A stretch of 64,000 nucleotides of DNA from DASWZN01 sp036404435 (GTDB lineage: Bacteria > Acidobacteriota > Terriglobia > Bryobacterales > Bryobacteraceae): positions 62,001 to 126,000 of the forward strand of contig DASWZN010000068.1 in NCBI GenBank assembly GCA_036404435.1. The letters are read 5' to 3'. Numbering within the stretch: the stretch's first letter is position 1; the number at the start of each line of letters is the position of its first letter. A program made the translations under genes and the position numbers. The notes beneath the pieces were generated by a model. That model saw nothing but the letters and a program-made list of their open reading frames with translations, was not told the origin of the DNA and did no database searches. Of this stretch, positions 45,100-54,016 are shown in pieces.

Positions 45100-45221
45100 G
45101 TGAGCACCATGTAGAGAACGAGCGCCATGATGGAAAGAATGGCGAAGGCCGCGACAAACTCCAGGAGGAAAACGCGCTTGTCTTCCGAGTCCGTTTCGGC
45201 CTGGCTGTGAAGCCTGGACAC
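45084..45221 (-). CDS. 45-residue single-span membrane peptide
   Basis: A short gene starting GTG 45221, preceded by GGAGG at 8-base spacing. The product has a polar N-terminus (MSRLHSQAETDSEDKRVFLL) and one hydrophobic span (FVAAFAILSIMALVLYMVLTY). It overlaps the 3' end of the CCA gene by 16 bases on the opposite strand. Small membrane proteins of this type often associate with larger complexes. The good SD and acceptable codon use support a real gene. Confidence 0.6.
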   Translation of the reverse strand: MSRLHSQAETDSEDKRVFLLEFVAAFAILSIMALVLYMVLTYKPA

Positions 45222-45339
45222 GGTACAATCCTCCAAGGCTCTATTTACGCCAACGAGAAGCCGGAGTCAAGGGGTCCCGTACTGGGGGGCAGGCGGGCCA
45301 CTTGGGGACCCCCATCCTGAGACCTCTCCGGGTCCGGCT

Positions 45340-45822
45340 TCAGGGCGCGCTGGTCTGATCTGGAGCGGTGAAATGTGCCGGGCAGCCGCCCCAGGGCCAG
45401 AACGTGAGCGAGCTGTCGGCGGAGTTGTACCAGAGCGTCTGATTGTCGCCCGGCCAGTCGATCGCCACAACCGTGCCCTCCCCGCAGGGGCGCACCTTGC
45501 GGATGGAGCCGGCGGCGGCGCCGGCATACGAGCCCCGCGGACCCCAATCCGCCATGAAGTCTTGAAGGGAGTAGTCCTGGCAGGGCCGCGCGCAGCCCCA
45601 TTCGCGATAGGCGGCCTGGTAGTCGTGCCGGCGCAGGTCGCCCAGGAAGGTCCGGACGTGCCACCAGCCGGGGGCGAGAGGCGGCACCAGCATGGAGAGG
45701 AGCGGCAGGGCCAGATACAGAACTACACCGATTGCTACGACACCCACCGAGATGACGATCCGGCGCACGACTCGGGAGCGCCGCTCATCCGCCACCCCGT
45801 AATCTTCGAGATAACCAGCCAT
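45340..45822 (-). CDS. Membrane-anchored protein of unknown function
   Basis: A 160-residue protein with an N-terminal cytoplasmic segment (MAGYLEDYGVADERRSRVV), one membrane span (IVISVGVVAIGVVLYLALPLLSML), then a ~100-residue extracytoplasmic domain with four Cys (CARPCQDY, CGEG, GGCPAH). I do not recognise a family. The start at 45822 lies 20 bases after the Skp gene's stop, so it is probably co-transcribed with Skp and groES. Structure: a domain possibly stabilised by disulfides. Confidence 0.6.
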   Translation of the reverse strand: MAGYLEDYGVADERRSRVVRRIVISVGVVAIGVVLYLALPLLSMLVPPLAPGWWHVRTFLGDLRRHDYQAAYREWGCARPCQDYSLQDFMADWGPRGSYAGAAAGSIRKVRPCGEGTVVAIDWPGDNQTLWYNSADSSLTFWPWGGCPAHFTAPDQTSAP

Positions 45823-45841
45823 CGCGCCTCGCGCGTGCCCG

Positions 45842-46369
45842 CTACTTCGGAGGATATGCCTTGTCGTAGGCGGCCACGGCATCCTGCGTGAAGTCGAGGG
45901 CGGCCTTAAAGAAGAGCGTGCTGCCGCTGTCCACGATTACGTCGACGCCGCGCTCATCGGCCAGTTTGCGGACGACCTCCATCATGCGGCGCTGAGCGCC
46001 GGCCAGGATGTCATTGCGGACGTTGTCGACTTCCTCCTGCAAATCCTGGCTCAAGCGCTGCAAGGTGCGTTGCTTGCGCTGGCCTTCGAGGGTGAGGTCC
46101 TGCTCGACAGCGGGTGACAGCTTCCCCTGGCCCGCCTGGAGCTTCTGCTGGATGCCATCGAGGTCGGCACGAAGCTGGTCGAGCACAGTCTGGCGGGGTT
46201 TGTACTTGGCCTCCAGTTCGGAGGACGCCTTCTTGATCTCTGCGGTGGCAAGCACCGCTTGCTGCATGTTGATCACCGCGACCTTGGTTTGCGCCGAGGC
46301 CACTCCCACGGCGACAACTCCGGCCGCGGCCATAAAGATTAGACGTGCGAACGTAGTTTGACCCATCAC
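45842..46369 (-). CDS. Skp/OmpH-family periplasmic chaperone
   Basis: A 175-residue protein with a signal peptide (FARLIFMAAAGVVAVGVASA) then TKVAVINMQQAVLATAEIKKASSELEAKYKPRQTVLDQ. This is the 'V-A-v-i-n-x-q-x-a-l' strand and first long helix of Skp/OmpH, followed by a Gln/Arg-rich helix (EGQRKQRTLQRLSQDLQEEVDNVR). It is a chaperone for unfolded outer-membrane proteins. Start is ATG 46369 or the next codon; AGGAAG lies upstream. It follows groES after 48 bases and is followed by the membrane-anchored gene. Confidence 0.85.
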   Translation of the reverse strand: MMGQTTFARLIFMAAAGVVAVGVASAQTKVAVINMQQAVLATAEIKKASSELEAKYKPRQTVLDQLRADLDGIQQKLQAGQGKLSPAVEQDLTLEGQRKQRTLQRLSQDLQEEVDNVRNDILAGAQRRMMEVVRKLADERGVDVIVDSGSTLFFKAALDFTQDAVAAYDKAYPPK

Positions 46370-46417
46370 AAGAACTTCCTCAAGTCTAAAGATGCCTTCT
46401 CAGGTTAGCACACGGTT

Positions 46418-46708
46418 TCACTTCGACAGCACGCCGAGGATCTCGTCCTCACGGACGATGAGGTACTTCTCGCCGGTGATCTTGACGTCGGAACCCGAGT
46501 ACTTGCCGAAGAGGATCCGGTCGCCAACCTTGACATCGATGGCGGCGTGCTGGCCGTCCTCGAGCAACTTGCCGTCACCGACGGCCACCACCTCGCCCTC
46601 CTGCGGTTTCTCCTTGGCGCTGTCGGGAATGATGATGCCACCTCGAACCGTCTCGGTTTCCTCGATTCGGCGGATCAACACGTGATCGTGAAGCGGACGG
46701 ATGTTCAT
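46418..46708 (-). CDS. groES: Co-chaperonin GroES, without adjacent groEL
   Basis: A 96-residue GroES: MNIRPLHDHVLIRRIEETE start, the mobile loop GGIIIPDSAKEKPQEGEVVAVG and KVGDRILFGKYSGSDVK. It forms the heptameric cap of GroEL. The normal partner groEL is not adjacent; Skp follows instead. This is a stable arrangement in some Acidobacteria but not the common one. The upstream region contains a MITE-like element within a REP-like hairpin. Confidence 0.92.
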   Translation of the reverse strand: MNIRPLHDHVLIRRIEETETVRGGIIIPDSAKEKPQEGEVVAVGDGKLLEDGQHAAIDVKVGDRILFGKYSGSDVKITGEKYLIVREDEILGVLSK

Positions 46709-46750
46709 TTCGAGCCTCCTTCTTTCCTGAACTCCATATTAGCTTGCGGC

Positions 46751-46913
46751 CGTGGCGCACGCTTTAGCGGCTGTTGAAAAAGTCCCTGGGCAAGCTGAAG
46801 CATGCCCCACGTGCGGCCGCAAGTCATTGGTTTGCCATGTGGGATAAGCTTCAGCTTGTCCTCTCCCAACCCCTGAGGGGACTTTTTCAGCAGCCTCTTT
46901 AGCGTGCGCCACG
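46751..46913. mobile_element. 130-bp MITE-like element inserted in the loop of a REP-like hairpin
   Basis: The element (46768-46897) has imperfect terminal inverted repeats: GGCTGTTGAAAAAGTCCC on the left and the complement of GGCTGCTGAAAAAGTCCC on the right. Internal inverted repeats CAAGCTGAAG/CTTCAGCTTG are present, and TTTAG direct repeats (46763-46767, 46898-46902) flank it. Collapsing the TTTAG duplication restores a perfect 12-base-pair hairpin, CGTGGCGCACGC-TTTA-GCGTGCGCCACG, 5 bases beyond the stop of the GH94 gene. There is no transposase. Confidence 0.72.
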
Positions 46914-46918
46914 ACCTA

Positions 46919-49363
46919 TCAACTCAGCGTCACCTCGATGGCGACCTCGGTGCGGCCGGCCGGCGGCAGCGGCACGGTCTTGCCGGCGACGGGCACGCCG
47001 TCCACGGCCAGGGCCACGCGATTGCCCTCGCCCGCGCGTTTGACCTCGATGTTGTACGTGACGCCGCGGAACTTGCGGATGGCCTTGAATCCGGCCCAGC
47101 TCTTCGGGATCACCGGCTCGATCTCCAGGCCGTCATAGGCGGGACGGATGCCGAGGATCCACTGCGTGATGGCGTAGAAGTTCCAGGCCGCCGTGCCGGT
47201 CAGCCAGGAATTCTTGGCTTCGCCGAAGGTCGGGGCGTCCTTTCCCGCGATCATCTGCGGGTAAACGTACGGCTCGCAGCGATGCACCTCGCTGATGCGC
47301 TCGCGCACCGAGGGATTGATGCGGCGGTAGTAGTCGTGCGCGGCGTCGCCGTTCCCCACGCGCGTCTCGGCGATGATCACCCAGGGGTTGTTGTGGCAGA
47401 AGATTCCAGCATTCTCTTTGTAGCCGGGCGGGTAAGAAGAGATCTCGCCGAGGTGGAGGTAATAGCGGGAATAGGCGGGCTGCTGCAGCACGATGCCGTG
47501 CTCGGTGGCCAGGTGCTCGCGAACGGAGTTCAAAGCCCGCTGGGCCAGACCATCTTCCAGGCCGATGCCTGCGAGAACGCAGAAGCCCTGCGTCTCGATG
47601 AAGATCTTCCCTTCCTCGCATTCCTTCGATCCGACCTTGTGGCCGAAATCGTCGTAGGCGCGGACGAACCACTCTCCGTCCCAACCGTGCTGGCGGACGG
47701 TCTGCTCCATCTTGGCCGTCTCCGCCAGGCAGGCCAACGCCTCTTGCTCCAAGCCGCGATGACGGGCAATGGCCGCCAGTTCCTGGCCTGCGAGGACGAA
47801 GAGGCCGGCGATGAAGACCGACTCGGCGACCTTGCCTTCCTTGTTCGTCGTGGTCTGGAAAGACTGGCCCGGCGTGTCGGAGAAGCAGTTGAGGTTGAGG
47901 CAGTCGTTCCAATCGGCGCGGCCGATCAGGGGCAGCCCGTGCGGGCCGAGGCGCTCGAGAGTGTAGCGGAAGCTGCGCTGGAGGTGCTCGAAAAGCGGCT
48001 GCTCCGAGCCGGGCTCATTGTCGTAGGGCACGGGCTCGTCGAGAATGCTCCAGTCGCCGGTCTCCTTGAGATACGCCGCCACGCCGACGATCAGCCAGTG
48101 CGGATCGTCGTTGAAGTTGCCGCCGACGTCGTTGTTGCCGCGCTTGGTGAGCGGCTGGTATTGGTGATACGCGCCGCCGGTGGGCAGTTGCGTGGCCGCC
48201 AGGTCCAGTATGCGCTCCCGTGCGCGCGAGGGCACCATCTGCACGAAACCCAGCAGGTCCTGGTTGGAGTCGCGGAAGCCCAGGCCGCGCCCGATCCCGG
48301 ATTCGTAGAAGGACGCCGAGCGCGACATATTGAATGTCGCCATGCACTGATAGGCGTTCCAGATATTGACCATGCGGTCGGTGTGCGGGTCGGGAGTCTC
48401 AACGGCGCAGAGACTCAGCAGGCCGTCCCAGTAAGTGCGGAGCGCCTCAAAGGCCGCATCCACGTTGGCGGCGTTGCGGTACTTGGCGATCGTCGGCTTG
48501 ACGGTCTTCTTGTTGATCGTCTGCGAGCCAGGCGGATCGAATTTCTGGTCCTGCGGGTTCTGGTGATAGCCCAGGATGAAAACGATCTGACGGGTTTCGC
48601 CGGGCTGGAGCGCCAGTTTCACATGGTGCGAACCGATGGGGGCCCAGCCGTGGGCCACGGAGTTCGCCGAAGCGCCGCGCTCCACAACCGCAGGGCTATC
48701 CCAGCCGCGGTAAGGCCCCAGAAAGGCTTCGCGCTGGGTGTCGAAGCCGGCCAGTTCGCTCGAGCAGGCGAAGTACGCGAAGTGATCGCGGCGCTCGCGG
48801 TATTCGGTCTTGTGATAGATCACGCCGTCGTCGATCTCCACCTGGCCGGTGCTGAAATTTCGCTGGAAGTTGGTCGCGTCGTCCTGGGCGTCCCAGAGGC
48901 AGAATTCGATCGAGGAGAACACGGATAGCGCGGCCGGCGCCGAGCGGTGGTTGGTGACGGTCAGTTGCCAGATTTCGAGGTTCTCGTCCATGGGCACGAA
49001 ATACTTGGTGCGCGCCTCGATCCCCTTGTAAGTGGATCCGATGATGCTGTAGCCCATGCCGTGGCGGCAACTGTAATTCTCCAGGTTGTGGCGCGTCGGC
49101 TGCCATGAAGGCGACCAGAACTCTCCGGCGTCGTCGTCGCGCAGATACAGGTAGCGGCCGCCGAAATCGAAAGGAGCGTTGTTGTATCGGTAGCGCGTGA
49201 TGCGGCGCAGGCGGGCGTCGCGGTAGAAGGAGTAACCGCCCGCGGTGTTGGAGATAAGTCCGAAGTATGCCTGACAGCCTAAGTAATTGATCCAGGGCAG
49301 CGGAGTATCCGGCCGCGTGATCACATATTCGCGTTTTTCGTCGTCAAAATGCCCAAATTGCAT
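46919..49363 (-). CDS. GH94-family disaccharide phosphorylase (cellobiose/chitobiose type)
   Basis: An 814-residue intracellular enzyme of family GH94: MQFGHFDDEKREYVITRPDTPLPWINYLG at the start, YESGIGRGLGFRDSNQDLLGFVQMVPSRARERI (substrate helix), YHQYQPLTKRGNNDVGGNFNDDP, catalytic acid Asp in GRADWNDCLNL, and a His/Trp-rich C-terminal (all helical) domain. Such enzymes reversibly split cellobiose or N,N'-diacetylchitobiose with phosphate. The 'FRDSNQDLLGF' and 'QYQPLTKRGNND' wording is closest to the cellobiose/chitobiose group. The start ATG 49363 is preferred because family sequences begin there; a longer frame reaches 49420. It could feed cellodextrins from the GH3 enzyme. Confidence 0.87.
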   Translation of the reverse strand: MQFGHFDDEKREYVITRPDTPLPWINYLGCQAYFGLISNTAGGYSFYRDARLRRITRYRYNNAPFDFGGRYLYLRDDDAGEFWSPSWQPTRHNLENYSCRHGMGYSIIGSTYKGIEARTKYFVPMDENLEIWQLTVTNHRSAPAALSVFSSIEFCLWDAQDDATNFQRNFSTGQVEIDDGVIYHKTEYRERRDHFAYFACSSELAGFDTQREAFLGPYRGWDSPAVVERGASANSVAHGWAPIGSHHVKLALQPGETRQIVFILGYHQNPQDQKFDPPGSQTINKKTVKPTIAKYRNAANVDAAFEALRTYWDGLLSLCAVETPDPHTDRMVNIWNAYQCMATFNMSRSASFYESGIGRGLGFRDSNQDLLGFVQMVPSRARERILDLAATQLPTGGAYHQYQPLTKRGNNDVGGNFNDDPHWLIVGVAAYLKETGDWSILDEPVPYDNEPGSEQPLFEHLQRSFRYTLERLGPHGLPLIGRADWNDCLNLNCFSDTPGQSFQTTTNKEGKVAESVFIAGLFVLAGQELAAIARHRGLEQEALACLAETAKMEQTVRQHGWDGEWFVRAYDDFGHKVGSKECEEGKIFIETQGFCVLAGIGLEDGLAQRALNSVREHLATEHGIVLQQPAYSRYYLHLGEISSYPPGYKENAGIFCHNNPWVIIAETRVGNGDAAHDYYRRINPSVRERISEVHRCEPYVYPQMIAGKDAPTFGEAKNSWLTGTAAWNFYAITQWILGIRPAYDGLEIEPVIPKSWAGFKAIRKFRGVTYNIEVKRAGEGNRVALAVDGVPVAGKTVPLPPAGRTEVAIEVTLS

Positions 49364-49465
49364 GCTCGTTGGCTCCCGATGAAGGCTTGCGGCCGATGAT
49401 GAAACCGCGGGCCGGCTCACCGGGTCCCGCGAGGTTTCAGGTGTGAGTATAGCAGGTCGGCCCGC

Positions 49466-50770
49466 CTACTTCATTTCTTCCACGGCGCGTATGATCTCGC
49501 GCGCCTCGGCTTCCTTTTCGCGGGGGACGCGAACGTTCCACCATCCGGCGATGTTCCCGCTCTCCTGGCGTGCCGCGGTGTTTTGGTCCATGACGAAGAA
49601 GGGTATGCCGGCTTGCCGGAAGAGGTTCTCCAGCAAGCCGATTGCGACGCGATCTCTCATCCCGGTTCGGATTAGGACATCGAGGTCGGTGTCGGTCGAG
49701 GAGTCGCGAGCTGGTGCCGGATCGGGAAGGGGGCCCTCCGAAGGAGTATCAGGAGGCTCGGTGGACTGCTCAAGGTCGTCGTCGGCCGGCGATTCGTCGA
49801 CATCGTCCCTGGGGGCTTGAGCCTTCTTTGCCTTCCGGAGCCGCAGAAAGAGATATGCCAGGCAGGCCGCGAGAACGAGCGCGGCCCAGAAGCGCCATGA
49901 GGCTCGGGCGAAATCCCAAAGCGCCAAAAGATAGGCTCCCTTGTGGTAGTAGGCCGAGGCGCGGCCGCCGTAACTTACGGCATCCGGAGCGAGGCGCAGC
50001 GCCTTGGTATAGTCCCGGATCGCTTGGTCGTATTCGCCCCGCCGGCCGTGGATCCAGGCGCGGTTGCTGTACGGCCAGGCCTCGTTCGGCTTAAGCCGGA
50101 TGGCTTGGTCGAAATCAGCCAGCGCCCGGCTGTAGTCGATGTCGTGGAGGTAGCATTCACCGCGATTGTAATAAGCCCAGGCTCCGGCTCCGAGGCGGAT
50201 CGCCTCGTCCAAATCCTGCTTGGCCGAGTCGTAGTCGCGCTTCTGGAGGTAGCACCAGCCGCGCCACTCGTAAGTCACGCCATCCGGCTTGAGGCGCAAC
50301 GCCTCCCCGTAGTCCTGGATCGCCGCATCGTACTGGCCCCGCTTCGTGTAAACATACGCGCGGGCGCTGTAAGCCAGGGCGATGTCGGGATCGAGGAAGA
50401 TCGCCTGCTCGAAATCGAGCGTCGCCCCATCGAGGTTGCCGGTGTAGAACCGTACCCAGCCGCGCCAGTAGACGGGCAGGGCGGCGTCGGGAGCGAGTTG
50501 GATGGCTCGTTCGCAGTCCGGCAAGGCCCGGGTATAGTCGTGCTTTGCCGCATAGGATTGACAGCGGCGGGCCAACACCGCGGCGAGGCCGGCGTCTGGC
50601 AGTCCACCCAGCTCGATTGCGGCCGTGCAGTGCCGAATGGCCGCACCGGGATTGCGCGCGTTGGCCAAGACGCAGAGCATGGCCTCGTTGGCCGGCGTCG
50701 CACCGTAAAGTCCGGCCCTGGCCAGAATCAGCAGAACTCCCGTCGCTCGGATCATGGAGGCAATCATCAT
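49466..50770 (-). CDS. TPR-repeat membrane protein with C-terminal DUF2007-like domain
   Basis: A 434-residue protein. The N-terminal ~280 residues are about eight TPR repeats (motifs such as YDAAIQDYGEALRLKPDG and YSRALADFDQAIRLKPNEA). A membrane span (FWAALVLAACLAYLFLRLR) is followed by an acidic linker and a C-terminal DUF2007-like segment (LLENLFRQAGIPFFVMDQNTAARQESGNIAGWWNVRV). A start near ATG 50770 or a few codons later is possible; the first ~25 residues look signal-like. TPR proteins bind partner proteins; which ones is not evident. It is divergent, 38 bases, from the GH3 gene. Confidence 0.8.
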   Translation of the reverse strand: MMIASMIRATGVLLILARAGLYGATPANEAMLCVLANARNPGAAIRHCTAAIELGGLPDAGLAAVLARRCQSYAAKHDYTRALPDCERAIQLAPDAALPVYWRGWVRFYTGNLDGATLDFEQAIFLDPDIALAYSARAYVYTKRGQYDAAIQDYGEALRLKPDGVTYEWRGWCYLQKRDYDSAKQDLDEAIRLGAGAWAYYNRGECYLHDIDYSRALADFDQAIRLKPNEAWPYSNRAWIHGRRGEYDQAIRDYTKALRLAPDAVSYGGRASAYYHKGAYLLALWDFARASWRFWAALVLAACLAYLFLRLRKAKKAQAPRDDVDESPADDDLEQSTEPPDTPSEGPLPDPAPARDSSTDTDLDVLIRTGMRDRVAIGLLENLFRQAGIPFFVMDQNTAARQESGNIAGWWNVRVPREKEAEAREIIRAVEEMK

Positions 50771-50807
50771 ACATCAACCGGTGGCGGAGGGCGTACCATT
50801 GTCTTGA

Positions 50808-52994
50808 ATGAAACTCTCCTGGTGCTTCGTTGCAGTGACGTTCGTGACAGCGCCGTGGCTTCGAGGTCAGACCGTGACACCACCCTATAAGAACGCCAAT
50901 CTTCCGGCCGAACAGCGGGCGGAGGACCTGTTGGCGCGCATGACGCTGGAAGAAAAAGTGGCCATGCTGGCGGGGGCCACATGGATGGAATCCGCGCCCA
51001 ACGCGCGGCTCGGGATTCCCTCGCTGAAGATGGCCGATGGCCCGGTGGGAGTGCGATCCTGGGCCGGACCGTCCGCGCTCACCAACGCCCCGCGGTCGAA
51101 GCTCCCGCAGGCCTTCAGCACCGCGTTCCCGGCGGGCGTGGCGCTGGGGGCGACCTGGGACCCGGAGATGGCGCGTCGCGTCGGGCAGGCGCTCGGCCAG
51201 GAGGTCCGGGCGCTGGGGCGCAACATGCTCCTCGGCCCCAGCATCAACATCCACCGCACGCCCTGGGCCGGGCGCAATTTCGAAACCTACGGAGAGGACC
51301 CGTACCTCACCTCGCGCCTGGTGGTCGGCTACATCCAGGGCATGCAGAGCGAGGGCGTCATCGCCACCGTGAAGCACTTCGCGGCCAACAGCCAGGAGTT
51401 CGAGCGGCGCACCATCGACGAGAAGATCGGTGAGCGCGCGCTGCACGAGATCTACTTCCCGGCCTTCAAAGCCGCGGTGGAAGAGGCGGGCGTGTGGTCC
51501 GTGATGTCGGCCTACAACAAGGTGAACGGCTTCTGGTGCTCCGAGAACGCGTACCTGCTGACGGAGACGCTGAAGAGGCGGTGGGGCTTTAAGGGCTTTG
51601 TGGTTTCGGACTGGGGCGGCACGCACAGCACGGTGGACGGCGCCGTCGCGGGCCTCGATATCGAGATGCCGGGTCCGGAGTCGGTTCGCCTCTTGCTGAA
51701 TCACGACGAAACCACGCGGCACAGGTTCACGGGCGGATTCCAGGCGGCGGAACTGGTGCTGCCGGCGATCGAGAGCGGGAAGATACCGCAAGCCGCCGTC
51801 GACGACAGAGTCCGGCGGATGCTGCGGGCGATGTTCAGCGTCGGAATCTTCGACCGGAACGAGGCCGCCACGGGCGATGTCGACACTACCGCGGAAATCG
51901 CGGTGGCGCGCGCCGCGGCCACGGAAGGGATCGTACTGCTGAAAAACGAGCGCGGGGTTCTTCCTTTAGAGGGGCCGAAGGTGCGCTCGATCGCGGTGAT
52001 CGGCCCCAGCGCGGTCGTGGCTCGCACCGGCGGCGGGGGCAGCTCGAACGTCAGGCCGAAGTACGCCATCAGCCCGCTCGAAGGCATCCGCGCGCGAGCC
52101 GGCGACCGATTCCAGGTCGGCTACGCGCTGGGGGCCGCGATGGAGGGCGAGGACCAGGACAAAGACAGCGCCACTCTCCTCAAAGAGGCCGCTGCACTGG
52201 CGGCGAAGTCGGACGTGGCCGTGGTGTTTGTGGGGAACTCGTCGAAGCTCGAGGCCGAGAGTTTCGACCGCAAGACGCTGGGCCTGCCGGCGGGTCAGGA
52301 TGACCTCATCCAGGCGGTGGCCGCGGCCAACCCACGGACGGTGGTGGTGTTGATCGCGGGCTCGCCGGTCCTGATGGACGGTTGGATCGCGCGGATCCCG
52401 GCGCTGCTGGCGGCATGGTATCCGGGCCAGGAAGGCGGCCACGCCATTGCCGACATCCTCTTCGGCGATGCCAACCCGTCCGGCAAGCTGCCCATGACCT
52501 TTCTCAAGGAGTGGAAGGATTCGCCGGCGTACGGCCACTATCCGGGGGAGAACGGCGTGGTCGAATACGCGGAGGGGATCTACGTCGGGTACCGGCATTT
52601 CGACAAGCACAACATCGAGCCGCTGTTTCCGTTCGGGCACGGCCTTTCCTACACGACGTTCACCTACAGCGACCTGAAGGTGAGCCGGCATGAGGTCTCG
52701 CTCGCGGTGCGCAATACGGGCTCTCGCGAAGGGGCGGAGGTGGTGCAACTGTACGTTGGAGACAGGCACTCGAGCGTCGACCGGCCGGTCAAGGAGCTGA
52801 AAGGGTTCCGCAGGGTGGTGCTGAAACCGGGCGAGAGCAAGACGGTCAGGTTCTCGCTCGACAAGAGCGCGATTTCGTATTACTCGACGGCCCGACACGA
52901 GTGGGTGGCGGAGCCGGGGACGTTTGAGGTGCTGGTGGGGGCTTCGTCGCGCGACATTCGGCTCAGCGGGAAGTTCGCGCTAGCGGGTGAGTAG
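50808..52994 (+). CDS. GH3 beta-glucosidase-type glycoside hydrolase
   Basis: A 728-residue secreted protein. It starts with a signal peptide (WCFVAVTFVTAPWLRG), then the GH3 N-terminal barrel with GRNFETYGEDPYLTS, KHFAANSQEFERRTIDEKI, and the nucleophile Asp in GFVVSDWGGTHSTV. The second domain is the (alpha/beta)6 sandwich (GSPVLMDGWIARIPALLAAWYPGQEGG), and a fibronectin III-like C-terminal domain (FPFGHGLSYTTFTYSDLKVS) follows. It hydrolyses beta-linked glucose or xylose residues; exact substrate is unknown. With the GH94 enzyme this suggests cellodextrin use. Confidence 0.92.
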   Translation: MKLSWCFVAVTFVTAPWLRGQTVTPPYKNANLPAEQRAEDLLARMTLEEKVAMLAGATWMESAPNARLGIPSLKMADGPVGVRSWAGPSALTNAPRSKLPQAFSTAFPAGVALGATWDPEMARRVGQALGQEVRALGRNMLLGPSINIHRTPWAGRNFETYGEDPYLTSRLVVGYIQGMQSEGVIATVKHFAANSQEFERRTIDEKIGERALHEIYFPAFKAAVEEAGVWSVMSAYNKVNGFWCSENAYLLTETLKRRWGFKGFVVSDWGGTHSTVDGAVAGLDIEMPGPESVRLLLNHDETTRHRFTGGFQAAELVLPAIESGKIPQAAVDDRVRRMLRAMFSVGIFDRNEAATGDVDTTAEIAVARAAATEGIVLLKNERGVLPLEGPKVRSIAVIGPSAVVARTGGGGSSNVRPKYAISPLEGIRARAGDRFQVGYALGAAMEGEDQDKDSATLLKEAAALAAKSDVAVVFVGNSSKLEAESFDRKTLGLPAGQDDLIQAVAAANPRTVVVLIAGSPVLMDGWIARIPALLAAWYPGQEGGHAIADILFGDANPSGKLPMTFLKEWKDSPAYGHYPGENGVVEYAEGIYVGYRHFDKHNIEPLFPFGHGLSYTTFTYSDLKVSRHEVSLAVRNTGSREGAEVVQLYVGDRHSSVDRPVKELKGFRRVVLKPGESKTVRFSLDKSAISYYSTARHEWVAEPGTFEVLVGASSRDIRLSGKFALAGE

Positions 52995-53002
52995 AGAACG
53001 CC

Positions 53003-53428
53003 ATGCTCAAGAAGTTTCTGCTGGTTCTCGTCGCCGTTGTGTTCGTTGCGGCGGTAGGCGTTGCTCACTGGGTCGGAGTGATAGCGGGCTGGTGGGATCC
53101 TTTGGTGCGGCCCGCGAACGTTACCTCCAGAGCCCATTACGTCTTCATATGGGAATCGGCCGCTTGGTTCGACTGTTCGGTCGACGCCCGGAGAAACGTC
53201 AACGTGTGCAAGGCTTGGAACGACGACGGGCGGCTGGTGGCTTCCGGCGACTTCCGCCTGAAAGACGAGAACCGCGCCGCAACATCGGACGAGCTTCATC
53301 CCTCGGCGCTGGGACCTACAAACGAATTCGGTGGTTCGGATACTATCTACCTTTTCGGGCCCAAGAAGCTGATCATGGGCAAGGAACTAGTCCGCGTGCC
53401 TGACTCGCCGCCCGCGCGGGCGCAATGA
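53003..53428 (+). CDS. Small exported or membrane-anchored protein, unknown
   Basis: A 141-residue protein with an N-terminal hydrophobic segment (FLLVLVAVVFVAAVGVAHWVGVI), then a polar domain with two Cys (WFDCSVDARRNVNVCKAW) and aromatic residues. No family recognised. It starts 8 bases after the GH3 stop on the same strand, so the two are probably co-transcribed. The Cys pair could form a disulfide outside the cytoplasm. Confidence 0.65.
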   Translation: MLKKFLLVLVAVVFVAAVGVAHWVGVIAGWWDPLVRPANVTSRAHYVFIWESAAWFDCSVDARRNVNVCKAWNDDGRLVASGDFRLKDENRAATSDELHPSALGPTNEFGGSDTIYLFGPKKLIMGKELVRVPDSPPARAQ

Positions 53429-53443
53429 CCAGCCCGACCACTT

Positions 53444-54016
53444 CTACCGGCTGCCGTGCGCCAGCAGCCGAAGCGCCCGCCGCGAATGCACCCAGCCTGC
53501 GTAGGCGAGAAGCCAAGCAAGGGCGAAGGGGAAGGCGGCCAGGCGGGCCAGCGTGCGAAGGCCGCCGAGCCCGGTCAATCCGGAGCGCAGCAAGGCGAAA
53601 TGAACCAGAACGCTCCGGTGGGCATAATCGAGCCAGAAGTAGTCGGCGTTTTCGTTGACGATGAAAACCTTGGCCGGGACCCGAAGAGCCAGGGCCCACT
53701 TCCACTTGGCCATGATGGGCTCGCCGGAGCATAGGATGCCGAGGAGCGCATAGCGGCGGGCGCGGAGCTCGCGGTAGAGGCGCTTGCGCCCGGAACGCCC
53801 GCGATAATCGCCGGTTCGGAAAACGGTTGCGCCGGGAGGCAGGCCCGCGGGGGCGCCGGGATAACAGGTGAACAGATCGATGGGGGCGCCGTGGTTGCGA
53901 TACAGAATGGGGAGCAGGCGTTCGGTGATCTCGCGCGAGCCGCTCTCGACGAATAGGATGCGGCCCGCGGGAATGCGCCGGCGGAGCAAACAACGCACGA
54001 ACTCTAAACTCCCCAA
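53444..54016 (-). CDS. Protein of unknown function at the end of the ilv operon
   Basis: A 190-residue protein (MGSLEFVRCLLRRRIPAGRILFVESG..., ..KWKWALALRVPAKVFIVNENADYFWLD) with a C-terminal hydrophobic segment (FPFALAWLLAYAGWVH) that could be one membrane span. Arg-rich and compact, it resembles a nucleotide-sugar-type fold only loosely, so no function is assigned. It overlaps cimA by 13 bases, so it is the last gene of the branched-chain operon by position. A glycosyltransferase-related fold is conceivable. Confidence 0.65.
   Translation of the reverse strand: MGSLEFVRCLLRRRIPAGRILFVESGSREITERLLPILYRNHGAPIDLFTCYPGAPAGLPPGATVFRTGDYRGRSGRKRLYRELRARRYALLGILCSGEPIMAKWKWALALRVPAKVFIVNENADYFWLDYAHRSVLVHFALLRSGLTGLGGLRTLARLAAFPFALAWLLAYAGWVHSRRALRLLAHGSR

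Noticed and set aside
46904..48928. 674-residue frame antisense to the GH94 gene
   Set aside because: No family features; it arises from high GC and matches no expected composition, whereas the GH94 gene is complete.
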